A stretch of 64,000 bases of DNA, taken from NCBI GenBank assembly GCA_964650845.1, contig CAZYXR010000005.1:10231-74230 (forward strand), in the 5' to 3' direction. Below are positions 46,962-54,991 of this stretch, in pieces. The notes under the pieces are model-generated. The model was not told the origin of the DNA. It saw only the letters and a program-made list of their open reading frames with translations, and did no database searches. Within the stretch, counting starts at the first letter, position 1. Every line of letters begins with the position of its first letter. The translations under genes and the position numbers were made by a program. The stretch comes from UBA7692 sp964650845 (GTDB lineage: Bacteria; Bacteroidota; Bacteroidia; Chitinophagales; LD1).

Positions 46962-47852
46962 ATGAAAAGAGGATTATTCACCGTTTTTGCAATCGCATTG
47001 TTATGCTCATTTACTGTTGGCCATTCTTCGGCATTATGGAAAGCCTACGCTTCCAGCGAAGTTGAAGTTACAAGCTCGAAATTTGGCGACAAAACCTACA
47101 AAATGATTACCATGAACCGCTCGAACCAAAGAGTAAAAGCAAAATACTTTGCTTTTAAAGAAGGTGGTTTATCGGTGTATCAACGCTACCAAAAATGGAA
47201 AACAGGTAAAGATGTTGTGTTGATTTCGAGCGGCACTTACATAGATTACGAAAGCTATAAACAAGCCAATTACTTACCCGAAGGCTTAACTATTGACAAT
47301 GGTAAAGTTGTAAACGAAAAAACAACCGACAAGTTCGATGGCTTTGTAATTGTGTATGCTACAGGTGGTATAGCCGTTGCCAATATCAAAGAACAAAGCG
47401 TAAACATTACCTGCAATGGGCAGCAAAAATCTTTCGACATAAAAAACAACACCTTCCATCGCCAAGAGTTTATTCAATGCGCTAAAGATGTAGAAGCCAC
47501 AACTTTTCAAACACACTTGCTTGCATTTAAAAACCAACCCAAAGTGGGCTTAAACGGCAGCCAAAATAAAGCATCAAGACGATTCCTTGCTGCTTGCAAA
47601 ACCGAAGGTGTTTTGTATCATGTTATTGTGCACACCGATGAAGAACAAACACTTTCTCAAGCAGCCTTAGACGCTTTTGACTTTTTGAAAAAATTCAAAG
47701 AAATGGATGAAATTATCTTCATGGTAAACTTGGATACAGGTATGCAAAACGTATTTGAATTATATGATGCAAATGGCACAAAACGCAGTGACATTTTGGG
47801 CAAAACACCAGCTGAAAATGCAACCAACTTGTTGGTTTATTATTACGAGTAA
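46962..47852 (+). CDS. Divergent NAGPA/DUF2233-like exported protein
   Basis: 296 residues with a signal peptide. Elements of the phosphodiester glycosidase fold can be traced: VVLISSGTYIDYES in place of the NGGxF loop, EGLTIDNGKVV where PxGLxIxNG occurs, and a C-terminal IIFMVNLDTGMQNVFE where active members have ALNLDGGGSS. Overall similarity to the copies at 51072 and 52270 is weak, so membership is tentative and activity doubtful. The protein follows its neighbour after 3 bases. Confidence 0.5.
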   Translation: MKRGLFTVFAIALLCSFTVGHSSALWKAYASSEVEVTSSKFGDKTYKMITMNRSNQRVKAKYFAFKEGGLSVYQRYQKWKTGKDVVLISSGTYIDYESYKQANYLPEGLTIDNGKVVNEKTTDKFDGFVIVYATGGIAVANIKEQSVNITCNGQQKSFDIKNNTFHRQEFIQCAKDVEATTFQTHLLAFKNQPKVGLNGSQNKASRRFLAACKTEGVLYHVIVHTDEEQTLSQAALDAFDFLKKFKEMDEIIFMVNLDTGMQNVFELYDANGTKRSDILGKTPAENATNLLVYYYE

Positions 47853-47894
47853 TGTTAACTCATTACTAGCAAGCTTCTCATTATTGAAAGCAGC

Positions 47895-47902
47895 TAATTT
47901 CG
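47895..47902 (+). promoter_or_regulatory. Minus-7 box TAATTTCG inside the surface cluster
   Basis: TAATTTCG lies 41 bases before the TTG start at 47944 in the widest gap (91 bases) of this part of the cluster. No minus-33 match was found, so it may only be an internal start point. Confidence 0.3.
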
Positions 47903-47943
47903 CAAAAGCAATCTTTCATTTTTTACATTAGACAAAACACAAA

Positions 47944-48477
47944 TTGAGGCTCACAAAATCATTTGGTTTACTTTTTTTCTTTCTGATAAACTTATCATGT
48001 GTGATTGCACAGGGTGGTTTTGGGGCTTGGGAAACTATTTATAACCAAAAAGGGACAAGAGTGAGTATTCAGTTTAAGCAGAGTAATACTTCCTGTGAAA
48101 CATATGTGAATAATAAATTTGAAAATGACAGATTGGTTGAGAATCTTACTGAGCTTATAAATCACCAAAATACTTCTGAGGAAGATAAAAAAATTGCAGA
48201 GGCTCAAATAGATAAAATTAAGAGAAAGAAGGAAGGATTAGCCGTTCCTGCAAATAGAAAAAATAAATATCAGTTTATTGTTCAGGGAGTATTACAGCCA
48301 GGCAAAGTTCAAGTAAAAGTGGTAATTGGCTACAAAACATGCCAAGGTTACAATACCACATCAGTAGTACCTATTGATATAGGAGCTACTGATGGTCAAC
48401 TTAATATCATTCTAAATGGAATAGACTATCAAATCTCCGGAGATATTTCGGAACGAAATGTAAAGGTTGAACTATAA
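47944..48477 (+). CDS. Stand-alone copy of the N-terminal domain of the barrel protein
   Basis: 177 residues from a TTG start, with a signal peptide cleaved after VIAQG. The mature chain repeats the pattern of residues 24-135 of the barrel protein: AWETIYNQKGTRVSIQF, NTSC, IDIGATDG, and the ending IDYQISGDISERNVKVE. A ~50-residue charged helical insert (about residues 56-100) is unique to this copy. No known family comes to mind. The TTG is chosen because it directly precedes the signal peptide and no ATG is available. Confidence 0.7.
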   Translation: MRLTKSFGLLFFFLINLSCVIAQGGFGAWETIYNQKGTRVSIQFKQSNTSCETYVNNKFENDRLVENLTELINHQNTSEEDKKIAEAQIDKIKRKKEGLAVPANRKNKYQFIVQGVLQPGKVQVKVVIGYKTCQGYNTTSVVPIDIGATDGQLNIILNGIDYQISGDISERNVKVEL

Positions 48478-48585
48478 ATTCTTAAGATCCTTTTCTCCTG
48501 AGCCTACTAGTCTAAGCCCGATATAATTTAAGCCCTGTACTATCTAAATAGTTATCTATGAGTTTGAATAAATAAAATATATATT

Positions 48586-51084
48586 TTGAAGTATTACTTT
48601 CTTCTCAATCTTCTTTTTGTTGCATTTTTTTCAAATGCCCAGCTACCAAAGCGTGGTTTAATTGCCTATTACCCGTTTGACAACACATCGGCTGCAGACA
48701 AAAGCGGCAATGGCAACAACGGTAATATATCCGGTGGTGTAAAACACGGTTATGATCGCTTTGGCAATAGCTGTGGAGCCATTGACTTTGATGGAGTTTC
48801 AGGATTTATCAGCGTACCTAATTCAAACAGTTTGCAATCGCCCGAAGATGAATTTAGTGTTTCGGCATGGATAAAAATGAAACCCGGCAGAACGCCTAAC
48901 ATAAAATGGATAACGCTAATCTGTAAAGGTGTAGAGTCAAAAGAAACAGATAACAATCCTCATTATCGTATTCAGGCTTTGGAAGGTCCTCAAAGTACCG
49001 TTTCTATGAATACCGATTTTACTGAGTACTGGACACAGAAATTGAACTTCGATATATGGTATTTCTATACACAGGTGTATGATGGCAATGAAGTAGCGGT
49101 TTATTTAGACGGACAGAAAGTTTGGAATTTCGCCTACAACAAAAGACTTACTCCCAACAATGCACCGGTTGAAATAGGTCGCGATATTCCGGGCAGTACA
49201 GAATTTTTCAGCGGCTCGATGGATGAATTGCGCATTTTCAATAAAGGACTTACCGCCAGTGAAGTTTCAGCACTATATAACGACCAAACAGGTGCGACTT
49301 TCAGCAATCGCTTCGATATGACTGTGCCTGCAAACATTGTTACAAAAACAGATGCAGGTAAATGCTTTGCAAAAGTAAATTACACTGAACCTAAGGTGAT
49401 TGCAGATTGCGGTACAGCAAGTGTTCAAAAAGTAGCTGGACCTTCCAGCGGCAGTTCTTTTCAGGTTGGCAGAACACCACTTTCTTTTGTAGCCACAAAT
49501 GATGTTGGAGAACAACTCTCAGCAACTTACTATGTAGAAGTGCAGGATGCAGAGCCACCAACGCTAACATGCCCAAGCGATATTTTAGTAAAATGTGGCA
49601 ATGACGAAAGCAGTAAAAATGTAGATTACAATTTACCAAAGGCAAACGATAACTGTGGTAATGCAACCGTAGAAGTTGTTTCGGGTTTGGCATCGGGCAG
49701 TAGTTTTCCTTTAGGTGTTTCCAACATTAAGTTAAAAGCAACGGATGCCTCAGGTAATGTTGCTGAATGTAGCTTCAAAGTAACTGTAGAAAAAGATAAG
49801 CCTGCGGCTGTTCAGCAAACCCCGCCTCCTCCGCCTCCTGTTGTAGATAAGCCCAAACCAACTCCTCCTCCGCCACCTCCTCCAGTAGTTGATAATACTC
49901 CACCATCTATCACTTGCCTGAAGGATATTACTGCTGACTGCGCGCAGGGGCAAAGTTTTGCCAAGGTAGATTACATGCGTCCTTTAGCAACTAAAGGAGG
50001 CAAATCAATTACTGTGAAATTGATTGCAGGATACGAGAGTGGCAGCAACTTCCCTATCGGCAGCACCATTGTAAAGTTTGAGGCTGTGGATGAACTCGGC
50101 AATAGAAACGAATGTTTTTTTAAAGTAACAGTATTATGCACTACCGATGAGTTCCGACTGAAATGCACAGACGATACAAGAAAGAACAATGATGCCGGAA
50201 AATGCGGTGCTGCTGTTACTTATACTGCTCCTGAAATAATTGGCTCAGGCAATCCTGTTATAACACAAATTGATGGAGAAAAGAGTGGAAGTATTTTTAA
50301 AGTGGGTACAACTGATAATACTTTCAAAGCTAGTCTGAACGGAGTAACCAAAAGCTGCTCATTCACAGTAAAGGTATTGGATAACGAAGAACCCAATATT
50401 AGCTGCCCCGAAGACAAAGTAATTTATGTAGAAGCAGATGTTGACGGTGTTATTGTAGATTATGACAAGCCAACTGCCACCGATAACTGTGAAGTGGAAG
50501 AAATGAAATTGCTGGATGGTTTGGGCTCGGGAAGTTTCTTTCCTGTTGGTATAAACACCGAAACTTATAAAGCCACCGACAAAGCGGGCAACACAAGAAG
50601 ATGCTCGTTTGATGTAGTGGTAAAACAAAAACCAAGCAAAACAGTACAAAAAGTACCATTGGTAATTGACCATAAATTGAACATTGGAAGCGACTCTGTT
50701 ATTGCGCAGCAAAAACCAATTTTGCTAAACACATGCAACATCACCCTATGCATTTATGATGATGCGCAAGAAGATGGTGATATAGTTTCAGTGGTGGTAA
50801 ATGATAAAGTGATACTCGACAAAGCACCACTTCAAGTACTAAAAAACAATAACCTTAAAGAGGCTTATCGCATTCCCGTTTTGCTGAAGCCCAACGAAGT
50901 AAACTACATCATTTCAAAAGCTTGGAACGTGGGCAGTATTTCGCCAAACACATTGAAAATAGATGTGTATGAGGGAGAAATAAAAGATGAAAAAATGTTG
51001 AGAACCATGAGGCCAATACAAAGCAGAAAAATGAGTTCTAAACCTGGATTAGCAGGTGCAATCCTAATACAATGCAAAAACTAA
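48586..51084 (+). CDS. LamG plus five HYR-domain secreted adhesin-like protein
   Basis: 832 residues from a TTG start; signal peptide MKYYFLLNLLFVAFFSNAQ. A LamG-type concanavalin fold (residues ~25-215: LIAYYPFDNTSAADKSGNGNN to MDELRIFNKGLT) is followed by five HYR modules with the characteristic CPxDIxV, DNCG, SGSxFPxG and CSFxVxV pattern; a proline-rich linker (~400-432) separates modules two and three. The C-terminal ~140 residues (LCIYDDAQEDGDIVSVVVND, NVGSISPNT) resemble a beta domain I know from other Bacteroidota surface proteins. No T9SS signal is evident. The end overlaps the next gene by 13 bases. Confidence 0.8.
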   Translation: MKYYFLLNLLFVAFFSNAQLPKRGLIAYYPFDNTSAADKSGNGNNGNISGGVKHGYDRFGNSCGAIDFDGVSGFISVPNSNSLQSPEDEFSVSAWIKMKPGRTPNIKWITLICKGVESKETDNNPHYRIQALEGPQSTVSMNTDFTEYWTQKLNFDIWYFYTQVYDGNEVAVYLDGQKVWNFAYNKRLTPNNAPVEIGRDIPGSTEFFSGSMDELRIFNKGLTASEVSALYNDQTGATFSNRFDMTVPANIVTKTDAGKCFAKVNYTEPKVIADCGTASVQKVAGPSSGSSFQVGRTPLSFVATNDVGEQLSATYYVEVQDAEPPTLTCPSDILVKCGNDESSKNVDYNLPKANDNCGNATVEVVSGLASGSSFPLGVSNIKLKATDASGNVAECSFKVTVEKDKPAAVQQTPPPPPPVVDKPKPTPPPPPPPVVDNTPPSITCLKDITADCAQGQSFAKVDYMRPLATKGGKSITVKLIAGYESGSNFPIGSTIVKFEAVDELGNRNECFFKVTVLCTTDEFRLKCTDDTRKNNDAGKCGAAVTYTAPEIIGSGNPVITQIDGEKSGSIFKVGTTDNTFKASLNGVTKSCSFTVKVLDNEEPNISCPEDKVIYVEADVDGVIVDYDKPTATDNCEVEEMKLLDGLGSGSFFPVGINTETYKATDKAGNTRRCSFDVVVKQKPSKTVQKVPLVIDHKLNIGSDSVIAQQKPILLNTCNITLCIYDDAQEDGDIVSVVVNDKVILDKAPLQVLKNNNLKEAYRIPVLLKPNEVNYIISKAWNVGSISPNTLKIDVYEGEIKDEKMLRTMRPIQSRKMSSKPGLAGAILIQCKN

Positions 51085-52259
51085 AACGAAGTGCCATGAG
51101 TGTTCACTTATTATTGATTTTGATGTTAAATTTTTCGGCATGCCGAAATCCTAACAATACTGCCGAAGGTGACTCGCTGAAGGTGCAGTTTTCCAAAACT
51201 GATCCAAAAACATTTAACGATTCTGTGCAGTTATATCAATATAAGATTGATTCTCTTGAAAGATTAAGGCAAAAAGTTGATAGCATTAAATCTGACAAAG
51301 CAACTAAGCCAGATGATAAAAGGCATGCCACTAATCAAATAGTAAAAATACAGAATCAACAAAGCGGGCTGAATGAGCGGATAAGGCAATTTAAAAAAGC
51401 GGCAGAAAAAGCAACTAAAGAACTTGCTGCCGAAGTAAAAAAGGAGGAGGATAGAATACCCAAAAAAGATACTGTCGTTGCCGCCCCCTCTAAAAAACCT
51501 GCTCAACCCGAAGCTCCCTTCGCACCACAATACTTAAAATCTGAGGCAGGAGCAACAAAGATTCTATTAGAAGAAAATGGACTTTCGTACCTTGTATATG
51601 TTGTTGATATAGAAAAATATGAAGTACACATCAACTGGACCGACACATCGAAGCAAAGAAAAACCTACAACAATTTTGGAACACTGCTAAAAGCTGTTTA
51701 CAAAAATCAAGCAGACAAAGTGAAAATGATGATGAACGGTGGCATTTTCAAAGTATCCAGAGATGCCCACTCGCCTCATAAGCCACTTGGTTTATATGTA
51801 GAAAACGGGAAAGAACTCTGCCCTTTAGATACTACTTACCCCAACAGCGATAATTTTTATTTAAAACCCAATGGCATTTTTTATTGGAATGAAAAAGTGG
51901 CAGGCGTTGCAACCACACAAGAATTTGAAACCAAAAGCGCAAAATTAAAGTTTGCTAATGCTGTTCAATCAGGCCCGATGTTGCTAATTGATGGCGCTTA
52001 TCATCCTGCATTTAAGAAAGGTTCGCAAAATGTAAACATCCGAAACGGAGTTGGCGTTACTGCCGATGGCAAAAGATTGATATTTGCCATATCTGAAGAC
52101 CCAACCAATTTCTATGACTTTGCTTTACTCTTTAAACATTTCGGCTGTATAGATGCCTTGTATTTAGATGGTGCCATTTCGAGAGTTTACATGCCAGAAA
52201 AAGGAAGGAATGATTTGAATGGAAGTTTTGCTTCTATTATTACTTTGATTCAAAAATAA
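51072..52259 (+). CDS. Lipoprotein with coiled coil and NAGPA/DUF2233 domain
   Basis: 395 residues. A lipoprotein-like signal ends LNFSAC, a charged coiled coil spans about residues 45-125, then a short Pro/Ala linker and the phosphodiester glycosidase-like domain: MMMNGGIFKV, PLGLYVENGKEL, NGIFYWNE, AVQSGPMLL, and LYLDGAISRVY in place of LDGGGSS. The family splits GlcNAc-1-phospho-6-sugar diesters. The last loop is altered but keeps LDG, so activity is possible. ATG 51096 is an alternative start after the upstream stop. Confidence 0.75.
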   Translation: MQKLKRSAMSVHLLLILMLNFSACRNPNNTAEGDSLKVQFSKTDPKTFNDSVQLYQYKIDSLERLRQKVDSIKSDKATKPDDKRHATNQIVKIQNQQSGLNERIRQFKKAAEKATKELAAEVKKEEDRIPKKDTVVAAPSKKPAQPEAPFAPQYLKSEAGATKILLEENGLSYLVYVVDIEKYEVHINWTDTSKQRKTYNNFGTLLKAVYKNQADKVKMMMNGGIFKVSRDAHSPHKPLGLYVENGKELCPLDTTYPNSDNFYLKPNGIFYWNEKVAGVATTQEFETKSAKLKFANAVQSGPMLLIDGAYHPAFKKGSQNVNIRNGVGVTADGKRLIFAISEDPTNFYDFALLFKHFGCIDALYLDGAISRVYMPEKGRNDLNGSFASIITLIQK

Positions 52260-52269
52260 AGAGGGTAAC

Positions 52270-53040
52270 ATGCAGCAAATATTTTCTTTGGCAAGACACG
52301 TTAGCAACAAACACGCCTCACTTCTTGTACTATTGTTTTGTTCGCTTATTGCAACTTCCCAAACCCGCGGCTACTCGTCTATTCCGTATGGCGGCACTAC
52401 TTTTAGAGCCTATACCATCAAAATAGATAGCTATTCGGTAAAACGTTTTGAACTGCTTACAAACACAAGCGATGCCAGCCATGCAAACATGGTAAAGATG
52501 GCAAATTCAAAATACGGAAAATGCTTTATGATTAACGGAGCTTTGGCCGATAACGGATGCAGTTTTATTGGTCTTGCAATAAACAATGGCAGTGAGTTAG
52601 CACCAATAAACACCAATAATGGCAGTGGGGCATTTTACATGAAACCAAATGGCGTTTTTAGTGTAAACCACAAAACTGCCGAGGTTGTAGAAACCAATTA
52701 TTATAGAGCTGCTAACGATAAACATATCGCCATTCAGTCGGGGCCAATGTTATTGAACAACGGCAGTGTACATCCTGAGTTCAGAGAAAATTCTACCAAT
52801 AGATATTACCGAAGCGGAGTAGGTGTGTTTACCAAAAATGGAGAAACATTTGTGGTGTTTGCTGTTTCAAACGAGCCAATCAACTTATACACAGCTGCTA
52901 AATTTTTTCGCGATAAATTCGGCTGTAACAATGCGTTAAGCCTGCAAAGCAGCTCGGCAGCGACCGATATTCCTTTTATCAATGCTAATGCAAATACTTC
53001 TAACATGAAGTTTTGTAACTACATACTTTACAGAGAGTAG
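52270..53040 (+). CDS. NAGPA/DUF2233-like exported protein with degenerate active site
   Basis: 256 residues with a signal peptide (cleavage near ATSQT). It aligns by eye with the preceding gene: MINGALADNG for MNGGIF, FIGLAINNGSELAP, FYMKPNGVF, AIQSGPMLLNNGSVHPEF, RSGVGVF. The catalytic loop reads ALSLQSSSAATD, so LDGG is lost. It is likely a binding or structural relative, not an enzyme. Last gene of the cluster, 10 bases after its paralogue; an imperfect hairpin follows at 53101-53138. Confidence 0.75.
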   Translation: MQQIFSLARHVSNKHASLLVLLFCSLIATSQTRGYSSIPYGGTTFRAYTIKIDSYSVKRFELLTNTSDASHANMVKMANSKYGKCFMINGALADNGCSFIGLAINNGSELAPINTNNGSGAFYMKPNGVFSVNHKTAEVVETNYYRAANDKHIAIQSGPMLLNNGSVHPEFRENSTNRYYRSGVGVFTKNGETFVVFAVSNEPINLYTAAKFFRDKFGCNNALSLQSSSAATDIPFINANANTSNMKFCNYILYRE

Positions 53041-53166
53041 TAATTAATCGCCTTTATCGAATCCTTACTCTTATCAATAACACCATCAAAAAAAATGCTC
53101 CGAGTTGTTCAATATAAACTATTGTTCAACTCGAAGCGAGTCAATGTTTCAGCTAATAAACCAGAA

Positions 53167-54216
53167 CTATATTATCAACATGGCATCGCCATAGCTGAAA
53201 AATTTATACTTCTCTTTTACTGCTTGTTCGTAGGCTTTCATTACTAAATCGTAACCGCCAAATGCCGCAGCCATTATCAACAAACTGCTTTTTGGCAAAT
53301 GAAAATTAGTAACCATTGCATTTGCAATTTGAAATGTGTGTGGCGGGTGAATAAACAAATTCGTCCAACCACTGTATGGTTTTAGTTGCCCTGTACTGGT
53401 TACAGCACTTTCGATGGTGCGCATAGAAGTAGTGCCGATAGCGCAAACTTTTTTGCCTGCTTCTTTAGCACTATTCACAATCTTTACTGCTTTGTCAGAA
53501 ATTTCAATCTGTTCAGCATCCATTTTGTGTTTAGAAAGATCTTCAACATCAATTGTGCGGAATGTTCCCAAACCAACATGCAATGTTACTTCGGCATAAT
53601 CCACTCCTTTAATTTCCAGTTTTTTCAGCAACTCGCGGCTAAAGTGCAAACCCGCAGTAGGTGCGGCAACTGCACCTTCTTCTTTAGCAAAAACTGTTTG
53701 ATAACGCTCTTCATCCAAAGCCTCGGGCTTACGTTTAATATATTTCGGCAGTGGCGTTTCGCCCATACCAAACAATACTTTTTTAAACTTTTCGTATCCG
53801 CCATCAAAAAGAAAACGAATGGTTCTGCCGCGGCTGGTGGTATTGTCCACAACTTCGGCTACCAAATCGTCATTTTCACCAAAATACAATTTGTTACCCA
53901 CGCGAATCTTACGTGCAGGATCCACCAACACATCCCACAATAAGGCATCGCGGTTCAACTCTCGCAAAAGGAATACTTCAATTTTGGCACCGGTTTTTTC
54001 TTTTAAACCGAAAAGACGAGCCGGAAATACTTTTGTGTTGTTCAAAATCATCACATCGCCATCGCCAAAATATTTCAAAATGTCTTTAAAATGCTTATGC
54101 TCAATTTTTCCGGTTTGGCGATTTACCACCATCAAGCGGCTTTCATCGCGGTTTTTAGCAGGGTATTCTGCAATAGCATCCTTTGGGAGCGCAAAATCGA
54201 AAGAAGACAATTTCAT
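53167..54216 (-). CDS. queA: S-adenosylmethionine:tRNA ribosyltransferase-isomerase
   Basis: 349 residues, full length. MKLSSFDFALPKDAIAEYPA, SRLMVVNR, VMILNNTKVFPARL, AAPTAGLHFS and LHVGLGTF are highly conserved in QueA, which builds epoxyqueuosine on tRNAs for Asp, Asn, His and Tyr. Convergent to the surface cluster. A minus-7 box at 54342-54349 may serve it, with a long leader. Confidence 0.95.
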   Translation of the reverse strand: MKLSSFDFALPKDAIAEYPAKNRDESRLMVVNRQTGKIEHKHFKDILKYFGDGDVMILNNTKVFPARLFGLKEKTGAKIEVFLLRELNRDALLWDVLVDPARKIRVGNKLYFGENDDLVAEVVDNTTSRGRTIRFLFDGGYEKFKKVLFGMGETPLPKYIKRKPEALDEERYQTVFAKEEGAVAAPTAGLHFSRELLKKLEIKGVDYAEVTLHVGLGTFRTIDVEDLSKHKMDAEQIEISDKAVKIVNSAKEAGKKVCAIGTTSMRTIESAVTSTGQLKPYSGWTNLFIHPPHTFQIANAMVTNFHLPKSSLLIMAAAFGGYDLVMKAYEQAVKEKYKFFSYGDAMLII

Positions 54217-54341
54217 GTAAAAAAATTATTAGTGTAATAAAAAACAAATGGAACTTTCGTAAAGGATTAACTCCATTTTGTGAGGAAATGTATGATGGCA
54301 TTTCGCAGTGTTAGAACTTTACGGAATTCTATTTGAGGGCG

Positions 54342-54349
54342 CGAATATA
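54342..54349 (-). promoter_or_regulatory. Minus-7 box TATATTCG upstream of queA
   Basis: On the minus strand TATATTCG lies about 125 bases before the queA ATG. No minus-33 match at the expected distance. Confidence 0.3.
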
Positions 54350-54432
54350 ATGCGCAAAAACCGCGAAAGGGGAAAAAAAATCAAAAGACATTTCGCAGAA
54401 ACCGATTTACAAGCACAGTATGCCTTACCAAC

Positions 54433-54903
54433 TCAAATGCCGATAGAAAGTACTTCAAACTGCATAGCCCCAGCCGGTGTGTTTGCCGTAGCTACATCAC
54501 CTACCTTTTTGCCCATCAAAGCTGCGCCAATGGGCGATGAAGAAGAAATTTTGTTCTCTTTTAAATTCGCCTCGGCCTCACTTACAATAGTAAAGGTCAT
54601 TTTCTTATTCATTTTCTTGTTTAGCACTTCCACTTTTGAAAGAATACCAACTTTAGAGGTATCAATTTTACTTTCGTCCATAATGCGTGCGCTTGCAAGC
54701 TTAGTTTCCATTTCAGCAATTTTTGCTTCCAAATGCCCTTGCTCCTCTTTGGCTGCATGATACTCGGCATTTTCGCTCAAATCGCCTTTTTCGCGCGCCT
54801 CAGCAATTGCTTTAGCAACTTCTATTCTGCGAACGTTTTTTAAATTCTTCACCTCTGCTTCCAAGGCCTCATAGCCTTCCTTTGTCATAAAAAATACCGC
54901 CAT
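54433..54903 (-). CDS. greA: Transcription elongation factor GreA
   Basis: 156 residues from ATG 54903 (MAVFFMTKEGYEAL), chosen over a longer frame at 54951 that runs through the terminator hairpin; ATG 54888 is also possible. The N-terminal coiled coil contains RGDLSEN-like REKGDLSENAEYHAAKE, the acidic tip region that stimulates RNA cleavage in backtracked RNA polymerase. The C-terminal FKBP-like domain shows SPIGAALMGKKVGD. Complete and typical. Confidence 0.95.
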   Translation of the reverse strand: MAVFFMTKEGYEALEAEVKNLKNVRRIEVAKAIAEAREKGDLSENAEYHAAKEEQGHLEAKIAEMETKLASARIMDESKIDTSKVGILSKVEVLNKKMNKKMTFTIVSEAEANLKENKISSSSPIGAALMGKKVGDVATANTPAGAMQFEVLSIGI

Positions 54904-54924
54904 AAAACAATGATTGTTGGTTGT

Positions 54925-54963
54925 ATAAAAAAATAAAAGACGCCCCTGCATAGCAGGAGCGTC
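54925..54963 (-). terminator. Rho-independent terminator between the PorV-OmpA gene and greA
   Basis: Stem GACGCTCCTGC / GCAGGGGCGTC with one A·C mismatch and a three-base loop, followed on the minus strand by TTTTATTTTTTT. It ends transcription from the gene at 54992-56698. It also lies in the apparent greA leader. Confidence 0.8.
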
Positions 54964-54973
54964 CTCATTGTTG

Positions 54974-54981
54974 CGAATATA
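54974..54981 (-). promoter_or_regulatory. Minus-7 box TATATTCG ahead of greA and ahead of a terminator
   Basis: TATATTCG on the minus strand would start transcription about ten bases before the terminator hairpin at 54963. Either greA is transcribed through this hairpin or the box is not its promoter. Confidence 0.3.
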
Positions 54982-54991
54982 CTACTTCTTT

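Noticed and set aside
53101..53138. Hairpin-like GAGTTG...CAACTC after the last NAGPA-like gene
   Set aside because: The stem has an internal 2x2 mismatch and there is no T-run, so termination is unproven.
54308..54760. 150-codon plus-strand frame
   Set aside because: It is antisense to greA and has no homology signature; greA is certain.
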